In this document: in pieces, positions 9,392 to 20,800 of the stretch
Layout: every line of letters starts with the position of its first letter
Position numbering within the stretch: position 1 is the first letter of the stretch
From: Pleurostoma richardsiae
Lineage: Eukaryota > Ascomycota > Sordariomycetes > Calosphaeriales > Pleurostomataceae
Direction of reading: 5' to 3'
Assembly (NCBI GenBank): GCA_030052745.1
Contig: JANBVO010000040.1
Location: forward strand, 186,001 to 250,000
Length of the DNA stretch: 64,000 nucleotides
Position numbers and translations under genes: made by a program
The notes under the pieces: generated by a model
Seen by the model: the letters and a program-made list of their open reading frames with translations, nothing else
Databases searched by the model: none
What the model was told of the DNA's origin: nothing

Positions 9392-11083
9392 ATGCTCCCT
9401 CAAGCAGTCCGCCGACTGGCATCTTTCCCTAGATCCAGAATGTTCCTGCCGAGAGTCCCCTATGGCTACTTCAAGGGAGTAATCCTCGTCTGCGCGCTCC
9501 TCGTAGTGACAGTCCTATCTCTGATCCACCGAGCCTACGACACCCCACCAACAGCTAATAAGCTTCCGGAGGGCGGAACGCAGCACTGGCATGACTATAA
9601 TGGCACGGCGCCCCTGGCGCAGTCGGACGAGATCAGGCACTTGCAGAGCCTTGTACAGAAGCACGACTTGACGAAACAGGTCACCTGGTTCGCGCGGAGG
9701 GTCCAACCGAAATACTCGGCGAGGAAGAGGTTGTCGATGACAGAGTCGACTTTACAATTCGCGCCGGACGACTTTGCGCGAGCGCGGGTCGATGACGAGG
9801 GTCTCCGCCTTGAGCCGTCCGAGAAGACTCTCAAGCTGGAGGCCAGCCGCAGCTCGAAACCGGACGAGATCGACGCCTCGGCTTTGCTTTTTGGTATATC
9901 GTCCTCGTACTCTCGTGTGGTGTACTCGGACTATGCCATGATCCAAGACTGGGCGAGATGGCTCACAGACGGGAAGCGCACGTCCAACGGAGCAAGGCTT
10001 GTCTTAGCGCTGCAAGACGCAGACAGATCTGAGGTCGAGCACGTGGGCCAAATGCTTCGCGTCGCCGGAATCAGTGCTTCTGTTCTTTCCTCCCAGGAAA
10101 GGCAGGATACCGGGGCGAGGTACCTGGACCTCCTCGGCGCCCTGATGAGACAAGCTTCAGGAGACGATACGACGACCGAATTTCTTGCGCTTGTCGACGA
10201 CGACGTCTTCTTCCCCAGCCTCTCGAGGCTTTTACGGAAGCTCCGGAAGCTCGAGTCCGAGAAGGCTTATTACGTCGGCGTCCCGAGCGAGCGGTCAGAC
10301 TGGGCCGTCGAGAACACCATCCCAATGACGTATGGAGGCGGCGCCGTATTCCTGTCGCGGTCAATGGCTCAGCAGCTTTCCGAGCTTTCCTGCCTCAAGG
10401 AGACGGGAAGGACCGAGGACACCGAATCTGGGGATCAGTGGGACGCAGAACTGCACAAGTGCATCTCACAGAACACAGACGCGAAGCTCCACGTTCTCCC
10501 GAGCTTCTACTCGCCGCAGGACGACCTGATTTATGGCAGGCAGGGTATCACCTACGACGGATACGGCGGCGGCATCCAGCCGCTCGCCCTGCACCACTAC
10601 CGCAACTGGCACCGCTTCGAGGCCGGTAGGGCGCACCTGGTCGCCTCGGCCTGCGGCGAGGACTGCTTCCTGCAGCGATACCTCTTCGGCGACGGCTGGG
10701 TCCTCGTGAACGGCTACACGATCGCACAGTACCCCGACGGCGTCGAGGCGATGGCCCTGAGCAACGGCGGCTCTTCGCCGGTGCTGGCACAGCAACAGTC
10801 CCGGGACGCGGACGGCAGCCCCGCGGCCGCGGATCGGCTTGTCATCGAGAACGACCGGGAGCGGACGGCGGACATGAAGGTCGTGGCATGGAGGGGCAGG
10901 AAGAGGACGTGGAGGCTGCTGGATTCGTGGGTTGCGGATGATGGGGAGGTGTGGCAGGCGTACGTCAGGCGGAAGGAAGGAGGGAACTCTTACGGCGACG
11001 GGGACGATCGGGTCCCCGGGGATGACGTGCACGCGGAGGAAGAGAAGACGGACGTCGACTCGGTGATTTTCCTGATATGGTAG
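9392..11083 (+). CDS. Type II membrane glycosyltransferase, GT31/Fringe-like
   Basis: Single-exon gene for 563 residues. The ATG at 9392 is chosen because the codon two before it (9386) is GTG and no other ATG precedes it in frame. A short basic N terminus is followed by one hydrophobic anchor (VILVCALLVVTVLSL, about residues 28-46), giving type II topology in the Golgi or ER. The luminal part shows LLFGISSSYSRV, then DWARWLT, LVLALQDADRSEV, and the metal-binding DxD in FLALVDDDVFFPSL, followed by YVGVPSERSDW and the YGGGAVFLSRSMAQQLS segment. This order is that of Fringe-like GT31 transferases and of fungal proteins labelled glycosyltransferase family 31. The end of the protein (from about residue 440) looks like a beta-rich C-terminal addition. 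Donor sugar and acceptor are unknown. It is convergent with the BTB-bromodomain gene. Confidence 0.8.
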   Translation: MLPQAVRRLASFPRSRMFLPRVPYGYFKGVILVCALLVVTVLSLIHRAYDTPPTANKLPEGGTQHWHDYNGTAPLAQSDEIRHLQSLVQKHDLTKQVTWFARRVQPKYSARKRLSMTESTLQFAPDDFARARVDDEGLRLEPSEKTLKLEASRSSKPDEIDASALLFGISSSYSRVVYSDYAMIQDWARWLTDGKRTSNGARLVLALQDADRSEVEHVGQMLRVAGISASVLSSQERQDTGARYLDLLGALMRQASGDDTTTEFLALVDDDVFFPSLSRLLRKLRKLESEKAYYVGVPSERSDWAVENTIPMTYGGGAVFLSRSMAQQLSELSCLKETGRTEDTESGDQWDAELHKCISQNTDAKLHVLPSFYSPQDDLIYGRQGITYDGYGGGIQPLALHHYRNWHRFEAGRAHLVASACGEDCFLQRYLFGDGWVLVNGYTIAQYPDGVEAMALSNGGSSPVLAQQQSRDADGSPAAADRLVIENDRERTADMKVVAWRGRKRTWRLLDSWVADDGEVWQAYVRRKEGGNSYGDGDDRVPGDDVHAEEEKTDVDSVIFLIW

Positions 11084-11539
11084 TCGTGATAGACGGTACC
11101 GAGGGTGTTCGTTAGAGTGTATATATACAAGGAGATCAGGGTCGGGAGAATGCGTGAGGACACGCAGAACTAGGATCTTCCTGGGCTGCTGCATCTTGCA
11201 TTTCCCCTTGGGTCAGAGGATATTATGGGCCTTTCCCTTAGTGCTACACAATCTAGACGATAATATACAGTCCTTGCTTTTCCTGTCCCAAGCGGCTCCC
11301 TCCAGCGGAATACCAATTTGACAGAGTGAATCTGGTGTCCAACAAAGCGAACAGGGGCAATCGATCCGTCATGCCACGACAGAACAGTGGTGCCCACCTG
11401 GGTAGTAGAATCAAACACGATCAAACATCCTCTCCCCGGCAAAACAGCAAACACATTCACAAAGACATATAGTGCCGATGCCTGCCAACCCCCCGGCCTT
11501 TCTCTCCTCATCAGCCACTCCGGGCTCTCTCTTCTTCCT
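11084..11539. other. Convergent 3' spacer
   Basis: These 456 bp lie between the stops of the GT31-type and BTB-bromodomain genes and should hold both 3' UTRs. It includes a tatatata run at about 11119-11126, which is unlikely to be a promoter here. I see no gene in it. Confidence 0.5.
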
Positions 11540-13016
11540 TCAGTGCTCCTCCTGGCCCTCCATCTTGGCGATCCACTTGTTCATCTGGGAGTACTTCTCC
11601 TCGAACGTCCGCTCGAGCCGCTCGCAGGCGGTCCACATGGGGTCGGCCTTGGTCCAGTAGGTGTAGCAGTTGGTGAAGATCTGGTGCATGTCGGCGAGGA
11701 ACTCCTGCTCGTCGGCGTACCCGCGGCGGTCCATCCGCGCCTTCATCGTGCCCAGGTCCATCGGCCGCTTCACCTTGTCGAAGTAGTCCGGCACCCCGTC
11801 CGTCGCGGGGTCGACGGGCTCCTTGAACGGGCCCACCAGGCGGGTCCAGAATCCTGTGCGCGTGCAGCTGTTAGTCCCCATGGCACGATCGTTGCTTCGC
11901 GGGCGCAAGGGCCAAGAGGGGGATGAGGGGTGCTTACCAGGGCCGGACAGCATCCGGGTCAGCAGGTCGGCGCAGAAATTGAGCTTCTGCTCGGTGCTGA
12001 ACTCGAGACTATTGACGTTGACACCTGAGCGCCGTTTACCGCCGGGCTTAGATGCCGGTAACGAATTGCGGAGCGGCTTACGCGGCCCTTTCTGGGCCGG
12101 ACCGGCCGGCTTGGTGGCCGTCGACGCGGACAGGTGAGACGATCTGTTCGGCAGGACGTCAGAGTGGCGCTGCTTCTTCGCACCGGCGGCGCGGGCGTCG
12201 TCGCTCTCCTCGTCCTCGAGGTAATGGACGTTCTTGCGCTGAGCCGGGAGGCCTGGCGTGGGGGTGGAGACCGAAGCGACGGCGCCGGACGAGCTGACCT
12301 GGACGACGGGGCTGGTGTCCAACGAGCTCATGGCGACGACCAGCTCGCTCAGGACCTCCTGCGGGAGCGACCTCGCGAACTCGGTGCGCGAGTCGGACGA
12401 CCTCATATACTCGGCCGCCCACTCGAGGAGGAGCTTCCTGACCGATGAGCCCTCGGGGGTGTCCTTCCAGACCTGCACCAGCAGGGGCGTCGCGGGGATG
12501 TGCTGCGTGACCTGCCTGCACTCGATCATCGCCTCGAGCGTCCGGTCGCAGAGGCCGTCGATGCCGAGGTCGTGGCCCAGCTTCCACACCTTGACCAGGA
12601 GCTCGTACGTCGGGAGCGTGTCCGCGTTGGGGAAGACGTCGCCGGTGTACATGAAGTTCTGCGCGAAAGCGAAGACCTCGACGGGGGTGTTGGGCAGCCG
12701 CACGATGTGCTCAATGGTGTCCGGGTCCTGCTTGGCGAAGTAGTCGCGGTAGTGACTTGATCTTGCGCAGAGGAAGTCTTTCTGGATGCCGAAGGGCCGC
12801 TCCTCCTCGCCGACCAGGACTATGACAAAGACTGGATGGGGGTCGCTGGTTTATACTTGTTAGAGAGACCATGGTCATGTACGAGAAGGAGGAAGTTACT
12901 CACAACCATGAGAAAATAGGGGCCTGCTGTGCCGGCTGGGCCTGCTTCTCCTGCTTCTCTGGTTCCTTGGAGCTGTCATCGGGGCCAGCCCCCTTGGCGC
13001 CGTTTGTTGCGTCCAT
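11540..13016 (-). CDS. BTB/POZ-bromodomain fusion protein
   Basis: Three exons by hand: 13016-12904, 12845-11938, 11853-11540, giving 444 residues. Intron 1 (58 bp) has donor GTGAGT, branch CTAAC and acceptor AG. Intron 2 (84 bp) has donor GTAAGC, branch GACTAAC and acceptor ACAG. After a 36-residue polar N terminus a BTB/POZ domain spans about residues 42-150 (FVIVLVGEEERPFGIQKDFL, then SHYRDYF). A disordered, basic linker (about 190-310) follows. A bromodomain fills the C terminus (about 320-440): FWTRLVGPFKEPVD, PDYFDKVKRPMDLGTM, and FTNCYTYWTKAD. The residue that should be the acetyl-lysine-contacting Asn (YN) is Trp, at about residue 407. The pairing suggests a chromatin adaptor, perhaps a Cullin-3 or oligomerising scaffold; that is inference. 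Intron 2 is a stop-free multiple of three. Confidence 0.85.
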
Positions 13017-14279
13017 GGCGTGTGGCCTGGAAGTCGTTCGTCAGCCTTCGTCGTCCAGCATACTGAGCCATTTCCCTATAGCAGCGGCGAAGCTGAATCT
13101 CTTTTCCCATAACCCGCGAGAAACAGAGACAAAAAGACGTATAAATGGTAGCACCGTTTATGATGATGACGAAAGTGACTAAGACGCAAAGATTATGCAA
13201 CTCAGCTCACAACGCAATGACAGGGACAGCCAAGCTCCTCCCAACACCTGACATTTCTGGTAGCAGGATATCGTGAAGGATACACAGCCTCTTGTAGACA
13301 TGCATTTCTTAGATGAGCAGAAAAGGTATGCAGAGGTACATACCGCTCAGTGAGTGGGCGAATCAGTGAGCTCAATCATCAGAAACGGCCGGGGCCACTG
13401 CCAGTCGGGTGCCCGAGGGCGAGGGATGACGAGGGATGAGGAGTGCGATTGCTCTCAAAGAGACTCCGGTACGGCCGCGGTTGAAGTGAATGAAAGCCTA
13501 ATAGACATACGTGGAAACCCTTAAACGACCAAATCGATGATTTGGCGATATCAACTTGTGTGGCGGCGCAATTGCTGCTGATAGACTGATAGACTCCTTC
13601 ACCAGTGAGCTGAGCCTTCATGAGATTGGAGCAGCGACCTGCGAAATTCGAGGATGCCAAGCCAACCAGGGATGGCTTACTTAATGCACGCTCCACCTGC
13701 TGGTCCGAGTGTCACGGGCGAGGGACCGCCCCTGCATTTTCGCGCTTCTAACATCGCCCAATTCACTTTCTGCATCTTGATATGAGACAAAATGGTGTTA
13801 CGTACCACTAAGGGCATGCGTGATGCATCAACCTCTTCACCCTTGACGATACCATGCACAGTTAAGTCTTATAGAGCTAACAAGACCGTCTGAAGCATCG
13901 TATCCCCAATATCCAGCCCCGAGAGACGCGTAATGGCCGGCTTACGGCACAGCTGCTCTCCTGACTGATTGGCTGGTTGGCCTCCCACGCTCCTTCAGCT
14001 GGCTGTGCAGGTGCATACCTGCCTAGATGCTCGAGCTAGCCGACGACTCCTTTCGCTTGCCGGGCGGCCTCTCCGTGATGCTACAGCAGATAAGCAAGAT
14101 AACGCGTACTATCCATTGAGGTGTTGAAGCTGCGTATAAGACGGTTGGCTGCCTGGACAAAATGTATTGTTGCGCTACCCCTCTTTCACCAACGGTTTAA
14201 GAAGAGCCGGTCTTACAAGATTGAGATCCAGCCTCGAGAGGACGAGACGCACTCATTGCCAATCAATCCTCGAACTTCA
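13017..14279. other. Divergent promoter region, BTB-bromodomain gene and MGC protein gene
   Basis: This 1.26 kb holds the leaders and promoters of two outward-facing genes. Minus-strand ORFs of 60-105 codons between 13379 and 13859 lack family resemblance and look like chance. Nothing else is recognised. Confidence 0.4.
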
Positions 14280-14852
14280 ATGGGCTGCGCCGGCTCTCGA
14301 GAAGAACAGCAACGACTCCGAGCTGCCTCCCGAGCTCGCTGCACCAGCACCAGCACCAGCACCAGCACCAGCACCAGCACAACCACCACAATGGGCCGCC
14401 CGTCCGCCGCCGCTCCCAGCAGCAGCTACATCTCCTCCCAGCACGAGCGCCTCATCCTCGAGCTGCTGCCCTTCGCCACCAGCGCGCAGTTCCACGAGTG
14501 GCTCTCCGGCCCCTACGTGCGCGGCTCCTGGCAGGAGTTCTGCCGCGACTTCCTGTCCGCCAACCCCTCGGCCCCGGAGCCCGACAAGGCCAAGACCGCC
14601 CAGGCCGCCCGCGACGCCGTCAAGGGCAAGTCCCCCAAGTACCTGGCCTACCACCCGGAGAAGCAGGGCTGGTCCGCCGAGGACCACCACGTGCGCTTCA
14701 TCGCGACCGTCGTCGCCGACAACATGCTCACCCGGCTGTGGAGCGAGGACGAGTTCAGGAAGCGGGGGGTCGACGTCGCCAAGGCGGTGTACGAGGTCCT
14801 GAGCTTCCTGCGCGGCGCGGCGTTGGTGAACCCGCCGAGCTATGAGGCGTAG
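14280..14852 (+). CDS. Small protein of unknown function with myristoylation/palmitoylation-type start
   Basis: Predicted 190 residues from the ATG at 14280; the frame is open upstream but contains no earlier ATG. The N terminus MGCAGSREEQQR fits the N-myristoylation rule (Gly2, small or polar residue at 6) with a neighbouring Cys3 that could be palmitoylated, which would place it on membranes. A Ser-Thr repeat encoded by six copies of a GCACCA hexamer (14341-14380) follows. A second in-frame ATG lies at 14391 (MGRPSAAAPSSS). The rest, from about residue 50, looks folded: ERLILELLPFATSAQFHEWL, GPYVRGSWQEFCRDFLS, then ATVVADNMLTRLWSEDEF and a C-terminal helix. I do not recognise the family. 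Third codon positions are strongly C/G as in neighbouring real genes, which supports coding. If translation starts at 14391 the lipid-anchor signal is lost. Confidence 0.65.
   Translation: MGCAGSREEQQRLRAASRARCTSTSTSTSTSTSTTTTMGRPSAAAPSSSYISSQHERLILELLPFATSAQFHEWLSGPYVRGSWQEFCRDFLSANPSAPEPDKAKTAQAARDAVKGKSPKYLAYHPEKQGWSAEDHHVRFIATVVADNMLTRLWSEDEFRKRGVDVAKAVYEVLSFLRGAALVNPPSYEA
14341..14380 (+). repeat. Hexanucleotide tandem repeat (GCACCA)6 in the MGC protein gene
   Basis: Six exact GCACCA copies followed by GCAC. In the coding frame they read as alternating Ser and Thr. Changes in copy number would keep the frame, so length variation between strains is possible. It separates the two candidate start codons. 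Confidence 0.85.
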
Positions 14853-17800
14853 CTGCGGTGTGCTGTGTGACTAGGCTTGTCGTCTGTTTTAACAGCGAGG
14901 TCAACGCCATTTGTTTGTCTTCTAGCCTTAGTTTGCCGCTCTCATCGTCTGATGACGATCTTTAATGTCTTCTCAGCTGGGAGAGACCGCTCAAGTCATG
15001 GGTGACCCATTGTATTGCGTAGTGTAGCAGTATGGTCTATCAATGTCGCATTCACAGTACTACTGCCTGCATGCCACTGCTCTGAGTCTGCAGCTCGCTG
15101 AACTCCTTATACTGCCATGCCTAGTCCTTTGGCTTCTACGATGCGAGTCCAATCGTGAGATCGTTGCAGTAGGCATTCGTCGGAGAGGTATTTCCACAGG
15201 TTTAGAGCCGGAAACACTCATCGTTGACGGCTGCGCGCAGCTTAGAGCGTAGCATGCCCTTCATATAAACTTGAAATCCCAGAAGCGTAGGCCACGGGCC
15301 AGACATTGTCAGCGGTGTTCACATCTCGCAGCGGCGATCGAGTGTATATGAGCCTTAGGCGAATAAGACGTATATTGTCGAGCCGGCCGGAAGGCCACAT
15401 ATCCTTCGCTATCGCCAGCAGATATCAGAAGGAAGGGAAGCCGATCCAGCATATGCTCACTCCTGTGGCTTGCTTGGGCGCCAATTGAGAGTCATCGTTG
15501 TCATGAGAAGCCAGCCACACCGGCTGCCCTGCAAGGGCGAAGTCGAGACAGTTGTGCCCGAGTTATCTCTGTGAAGGACGAGGTAGTAGTCTCGCTTTAG
15601 TACCATCTCATCGTGCCGGCTGCATTTAGTGGCTCGGACGCTACAGGCCAAGCGGAGTGATGCGGGCATCTGGGGTGGTGAACGAAAGAGGACGCGTTCT
15701 TACGTCGTTTTAAAGAGCTCACTCACTCCCTCAAATCGCTGCCTTTTTCACATCTCACAGTTCGTCTGATATTGACGTCTACCGTGTGCGGCTCACCTAT
15801 AAGCATTGCATGAAGACAGAAACGAGCAAATCGCGAAGGAGGGAGAGTCCTCAAGGTTCTACCTTTGCGATGAGGTTACATATCAGATTGCCAGCTGGAA
15901 CTGTGGCTGATCAGAGATTGTGGTGCAGGTGCCTCTCAGCGAGCGCCGAGTGTTGGTGGCATCGCCGCGTGGATCGTGTCCTCCTGCAGTACAGGGGCAT
16001 GCTCGGGTAGCTTCCCCCTCAGGGAGGTGCAGGAAGCTAATCTGGACATAGAAGCTGCTATGAGATGCGACTGGCTTTGATAGCCGCTCCGATAAAGCAA
16101 GAAGAGCGAGTCACCGACGAGCAGATGTCTGGGATACGGCATAGTGATATGCTATTGCAGTCATAACGGCTTCACACCACATCCCCCGGGAAGACAACGT
16201 TCATCCACCCCATGGAGCAAGAATATGGAACCGCAATCTTGGGAGGTAGGGAGGTCGGGGATGGTGGAGACATCTTGCTCTATCCACACTAATGTTGGGC
16301 TTCCGGCTCATTCCGTTGTCTGTTGTGATGACCTCAGTCCTCGGGGGAACGGCTCGTGATGATGACTTCAGCTCTCACAGGCTAGAAATCGACGGCGTCA
16401 TTTCTGGAGAGCATATCGGCTACTCCGCAGACTAGAACATCCTTCCCCGGTCCGATGCGGCTGCCCCCTGTCAGCGACGTGTACAGCCGAGATAGACTCG
16501 GGCCACAGAGGTCCGAGGCCTTCTCAGCTCCTTTTTCCGCATTCGACCATGAACTCCGAGCTCGCGAAAGGGTGTTGATCAAGGTCCCGTTCCGGCTCAC
16601 GAGGATCGCTCTCCGGCTCCGAACGTCGGCCTTGGTCGATTGATGGCATGCACGGTTTAAGCCCCACGTGGAGTGTGAGACTGTCGCGGGGAGGAATGGC
16701 GCAAGCCAAGAGCCCGGGGAGAATGAGAACAGATCACCGCGGAATCCAGATCGTCAACCGGTAGGGCCATTGAGCACAGTTGACGTCACCCAGAGATAAG
16801 GCCCTGGTCTGGCCCGGGAGAAGGACACGGAAGAAGAGCGAAGTGCGATGCTCCGCGCGCGGAGTATCTCGTCATCCCCAGGAATGTGTCTGTCTGCTGC
16901 GAGATCTGGAGCCGCAGCTCGACCAGCAAAGCATGTGACAGACAGACAGTTCACCGGGAATCCGGATAAGTCCACTGGGAATGGCTGTCGGTAAAATTCT
17001 GGGGTAATTGGCCGGTCCCGACTGTCCGGTCGCTTAGGGCGGGTGCATTCAGCCGGCCGCCGGCTTCACGCCATACGAACGGAAGCGCCTGGGGAGAGCC
17101 CATCGATCCTGGTCTGGCCCCAGGAGACACGCGCAGGCGCATTGTTTCTAACCGTCGTCCTGGGCTTCCCTAAGGACCGAGTGAGGAAGAATGCACTGAT
17201 CAGAAGTGTCATGGCTGCCGGGCTGTCTCGCTGGTCTCCTTGAAGCCATCCCAGAACCTGAAAGCCCTTTCCTGGCGTCGATGTGAGAGCAGGCACCGAT
17301 CGAGGCGCTTGTGATGGATGCCCCTATCGTGCGGAGGAGCGCGACCGTCACTCTCTGTTTCGCCTGGTGTTTGCTATGTGCCTCACACAGCTAAACGAGT
17401 AAGTCTCTGACCCAATGGCGCACAGGTTGACCACGCATGACTGCGCACATACCGGACTGATCAGTCAGGTCAAGGCAACGGATACCGCATGATAACGAAG
17501 GGTCGATACTTGCCAGGAACCTGCCAGCCTTTCTCTATCATGCTCTACGTCTCCTAAGTCGCCCACACATGGGACTAGAGTGTTACGTGACGCGCCTAAA
17601 CTCATGACTTACTTGTACAACAGCAAGATATCCAACGTGAGCCGTTCCCTGGGTGTTGCCTGCGGCACCGGGGATGAATATCAAGCCTGAGATATAGACA
17701 AAACAGACCCCCACCCTTCAAGGTGCAAAAAGCGGTCTGTTCTTCATCCTCGGGGGTGGAACACTTGAGGACAACCCGCGTCTTGTCCCGCGGTGCCGCG

Positions 17801-20800
17801 CAGTTTGATGGGACAACCCTCACCGGAGCCAAAGATCCGGGGCTGCTGGAAGGAAGGCTCGGCAGCATTCGGTCGACATCTTGCATCAGACGCATGCACT
17901 CGCAGTTACGAGATGGTGTTGGCACTGACTGACTGAGGGAACGAACGGGATGTCTGAAGCGCCTCTTGATAGGTGTGCCATGTCATGGATACCATGCTTA
18001 AGCGAAACGAAGGGTGTTGGAGCAGCATCTGAGATGTGATGCGGGTGTCAGACCCTGTGATGAGCCCCCGCGCTCTCGCTCCCACAGTGTGATAAGTAAT
18101 CCTCGAGGATGCGGTACAGCAGGCCAAACGTATCCGTATTCATCCCAACTCTTGTGCCTCGCCAGATAATGGCAAAAAAAGACAAGAGTCAAAGTGCCTC
18201 GGTGGGGAGTTGATCTTAGAATCTTCCCGCCGGGCATAAGATACCATGAGGAACAAAGTGGCAGTTTTTCTGGCAGCTCTTTGATGGACCACCGGACCAC
18301 TATGAGCGATTCTCTTTTTGGCCGGCCGTTCGACGACCCTTTTGGAGATTCTTCGTCCTCTTCCCCTTCGGAGCCTTCATTTCCACCTTGGTATTGTTTC
18401 AAGCGGCTAGAGCGGCGTGTGAGCACCCTGCCTGGGGTCGATCATTCGTGAACCGGAGTCGGATGGGAGATGGAATGGGGGCTTTAGCGAGCTGGCTCAA
18501 AAGCAACTGATCTGCAGCCTGGGGGCCAGACCTTGGAGGTTCGGACCTTAGACCCGACAGATCACGGGCGACGGGGGACCGACAAGACCCGTCGGGGCTT
18601 GCTTGTTAACTGTCATCCCGCCGTATTCGCTTGTTTACCTGTCGAAATCTCGAAGGGATCTGGCAGTGAAGAAGAATGACAGTCAGATTCGTAGGGCCTA
18701 TAGCTTCGCATGTACAACCCCAGAATCAAAAAATTTACTTCCCCTTTGCATCACCCCGTGCAAATATCACGCTCTGACACGGGAGGGGTTGTGTAACCAG
18801 AGCCAGGGGCGTGGTACAGTAGGGATGTCTTGCCCCCGTCCCGATTAGCCCTGCAACACCCCATGGGGCCGTGGGGGTCGCCAGCCGCTCTCCGCCCACC
18901 GGAACTTCCCCCCTGTTCTAATTTCGTCCCTTCAACCATTCCTGGGGGAAATTCCTGATCTCGGCCAGGCAGCCCAGAGGCCTAATGCGATGACGACAAC
19001 GACTTTCGCACCCTCTGACGCGCTCCGATGACTCGCCGCCAGAAGCAGGAGATGATGGTCTTGGGAAACCGGTGCCCGTGAAGACAGACCTGCTGCGTTG
19101 TTTTGGGCGCGAGGACATCTTTCCTCAACTGCCTCATTCGGGCGTGTGCCTCCGACGCCACAAGACCTTAGCCTTGCTCGGACCGTAGGGAGGCTAAGAC
19201 GGGATGAGAAGCTGAGATCGCATCCAGAAACTGCTTCTTCCGCCTTTCTTTTTTCTTCCAGAAGAGCACAAATGCTCAAGTTGTTCTTCGGCGCAATACT
19301 TTCTTTGCATACCTACCTACTCGTAAGTACCTACCTGCGGGAATGCCACTCCCTCGCCCGGCTTGAGTGCTTTTGCGCTCAGATCTGCCCCCCAACCCGC
19401 GATCGTCCATGCACATACCTCTATCTCGAACTCTGCCGCCCGCGGTTGCGAGTCGCAAGACTCTTCATTGGCCCCTCACCAGTTGTTGCGCGGTCGACAG
19501 GCCCCCTTCGCTTCTGTCAGCGGGCCGCTCGTTGTCTCACATGTCCCCTCAACTGTCTCGCCGTACACTGAAAGGCCGTGGTGAGCGCGTCCTGTTTCAT
19601 GAGTCGCCGGCGATCCTTCATCTGCTGGTCCGCTGGCGCTCGGCCCTCCCCCGCGAAAGGTTCACACGGCGCAAACGACCGTCGACGAGTCACTTGTCGA
19701 ATCCGGCGGGATGCAACAGTGCCGGGGGGGTGGCCCTCCTCGGTTCTGCTGCTCCCCAAGATGCTCCCCACGCAGGGCAGAGCGGCCCAGTGCAGGGCCG
19801 ATCTGCCTCGGGGGGAGCTCGCGCGAATCAAACCATGGGTGCTTGGTATCACGCAACAACAACACAGCAGCAACAGCCACCAGCCCACCACCACTACCTG
19901 CGTCGCAGCGGCTGAGTCGTAATTAACCCAAGATGCACCGTGAGATCTGTAATAACGCTTGTGTCCCAACCATCTCCCGCCTCCCTTCTTCTGCCTATGC
20001 GGAGAAGTTGCGGTGAGAAGCCGTCGCCGACCAACCGCATCCCGCGTCCGCCCACCAAGGCGGAAGGCAGAAGCAGAGTGTGGAAAGTCTGCTGTCCTGT
20101 CAGGAGGGCTGCTGTGCGCTCCGAGACACGACCTCTTCTTCAGCCCTCTCGTAATCGAAAGTTGTATCCCCACGGGGGTTGCTTTCTCATCATGCCCCGG
20201 CCGCCCGTTCCCGTCGCGTAATCCTCCACGCTGCTAGCGTGGCAGCCCGATAGACGAGGCCGCACGAGACCTGCGCCGAGGGGGGAGCGAGAGGAGAAAG
20301 TCATGAACTGTTGAGCCATCCGGAGCCCAAGGTACCTACCTACTTAGGGAAGATCAATGAGGCAGGTAGCATGCTAAACTCAGTGATCGAGAACTCCCTG
20401 TGTAATCGTCCTCCCCCCCCCCCCCCCCCCCCCTACCCCGGATGCGCCGCTCCGCCCGCCGCGGGCGCAAACATGTGTCATGTACTCCCATGGATTACTA
20501 TGTGTGCAAGGCCGAAGGACAACAAAGAGACACAGGCATCTCCAACGAAAACTCTATTGGCCGCTATCTTTCGCCGCGACGATGATGGCAACTCCCGGGC
20601 CCATTCCCCGAAGTGCTTAGGAAGGCAATGGATGATGATGAGCTTTCACATGTACGTTGTACGCTGCTGATGATATCGAATGGATGACATGCCACATTTG
20701 CGGGGGAGCCGGGGACGGCCCCCCTAAAGCCTGGGGTTTCTCCCCGTTCCCCGTTCCCGTGGCCCCGTCTGGAGTCAGTAAGCGCCCCAACAAGCTTTCG

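Noticed and set aside
11119-11126. tatatata run read as a TATA box
   Set aside because: It lies between two convergent genes, where no promoter is needed. The same applies to the run at about 57284.
17998-18426. Minus-strand ORF of 142 codons beginning LTRRSSRLKQ
   Set aside because: There is no ATG before the protein-like part, a stop lies just upstream, and no intron signal or homologue is recognised.
19517-20173. Minus-strand ORF of 218 codons
   Set aside because: The composition is Arg/Ser/Gly/Cys-rich as expected of non-coding GC-rich DNA; overlapping plus-strand ORFs look equally likely.
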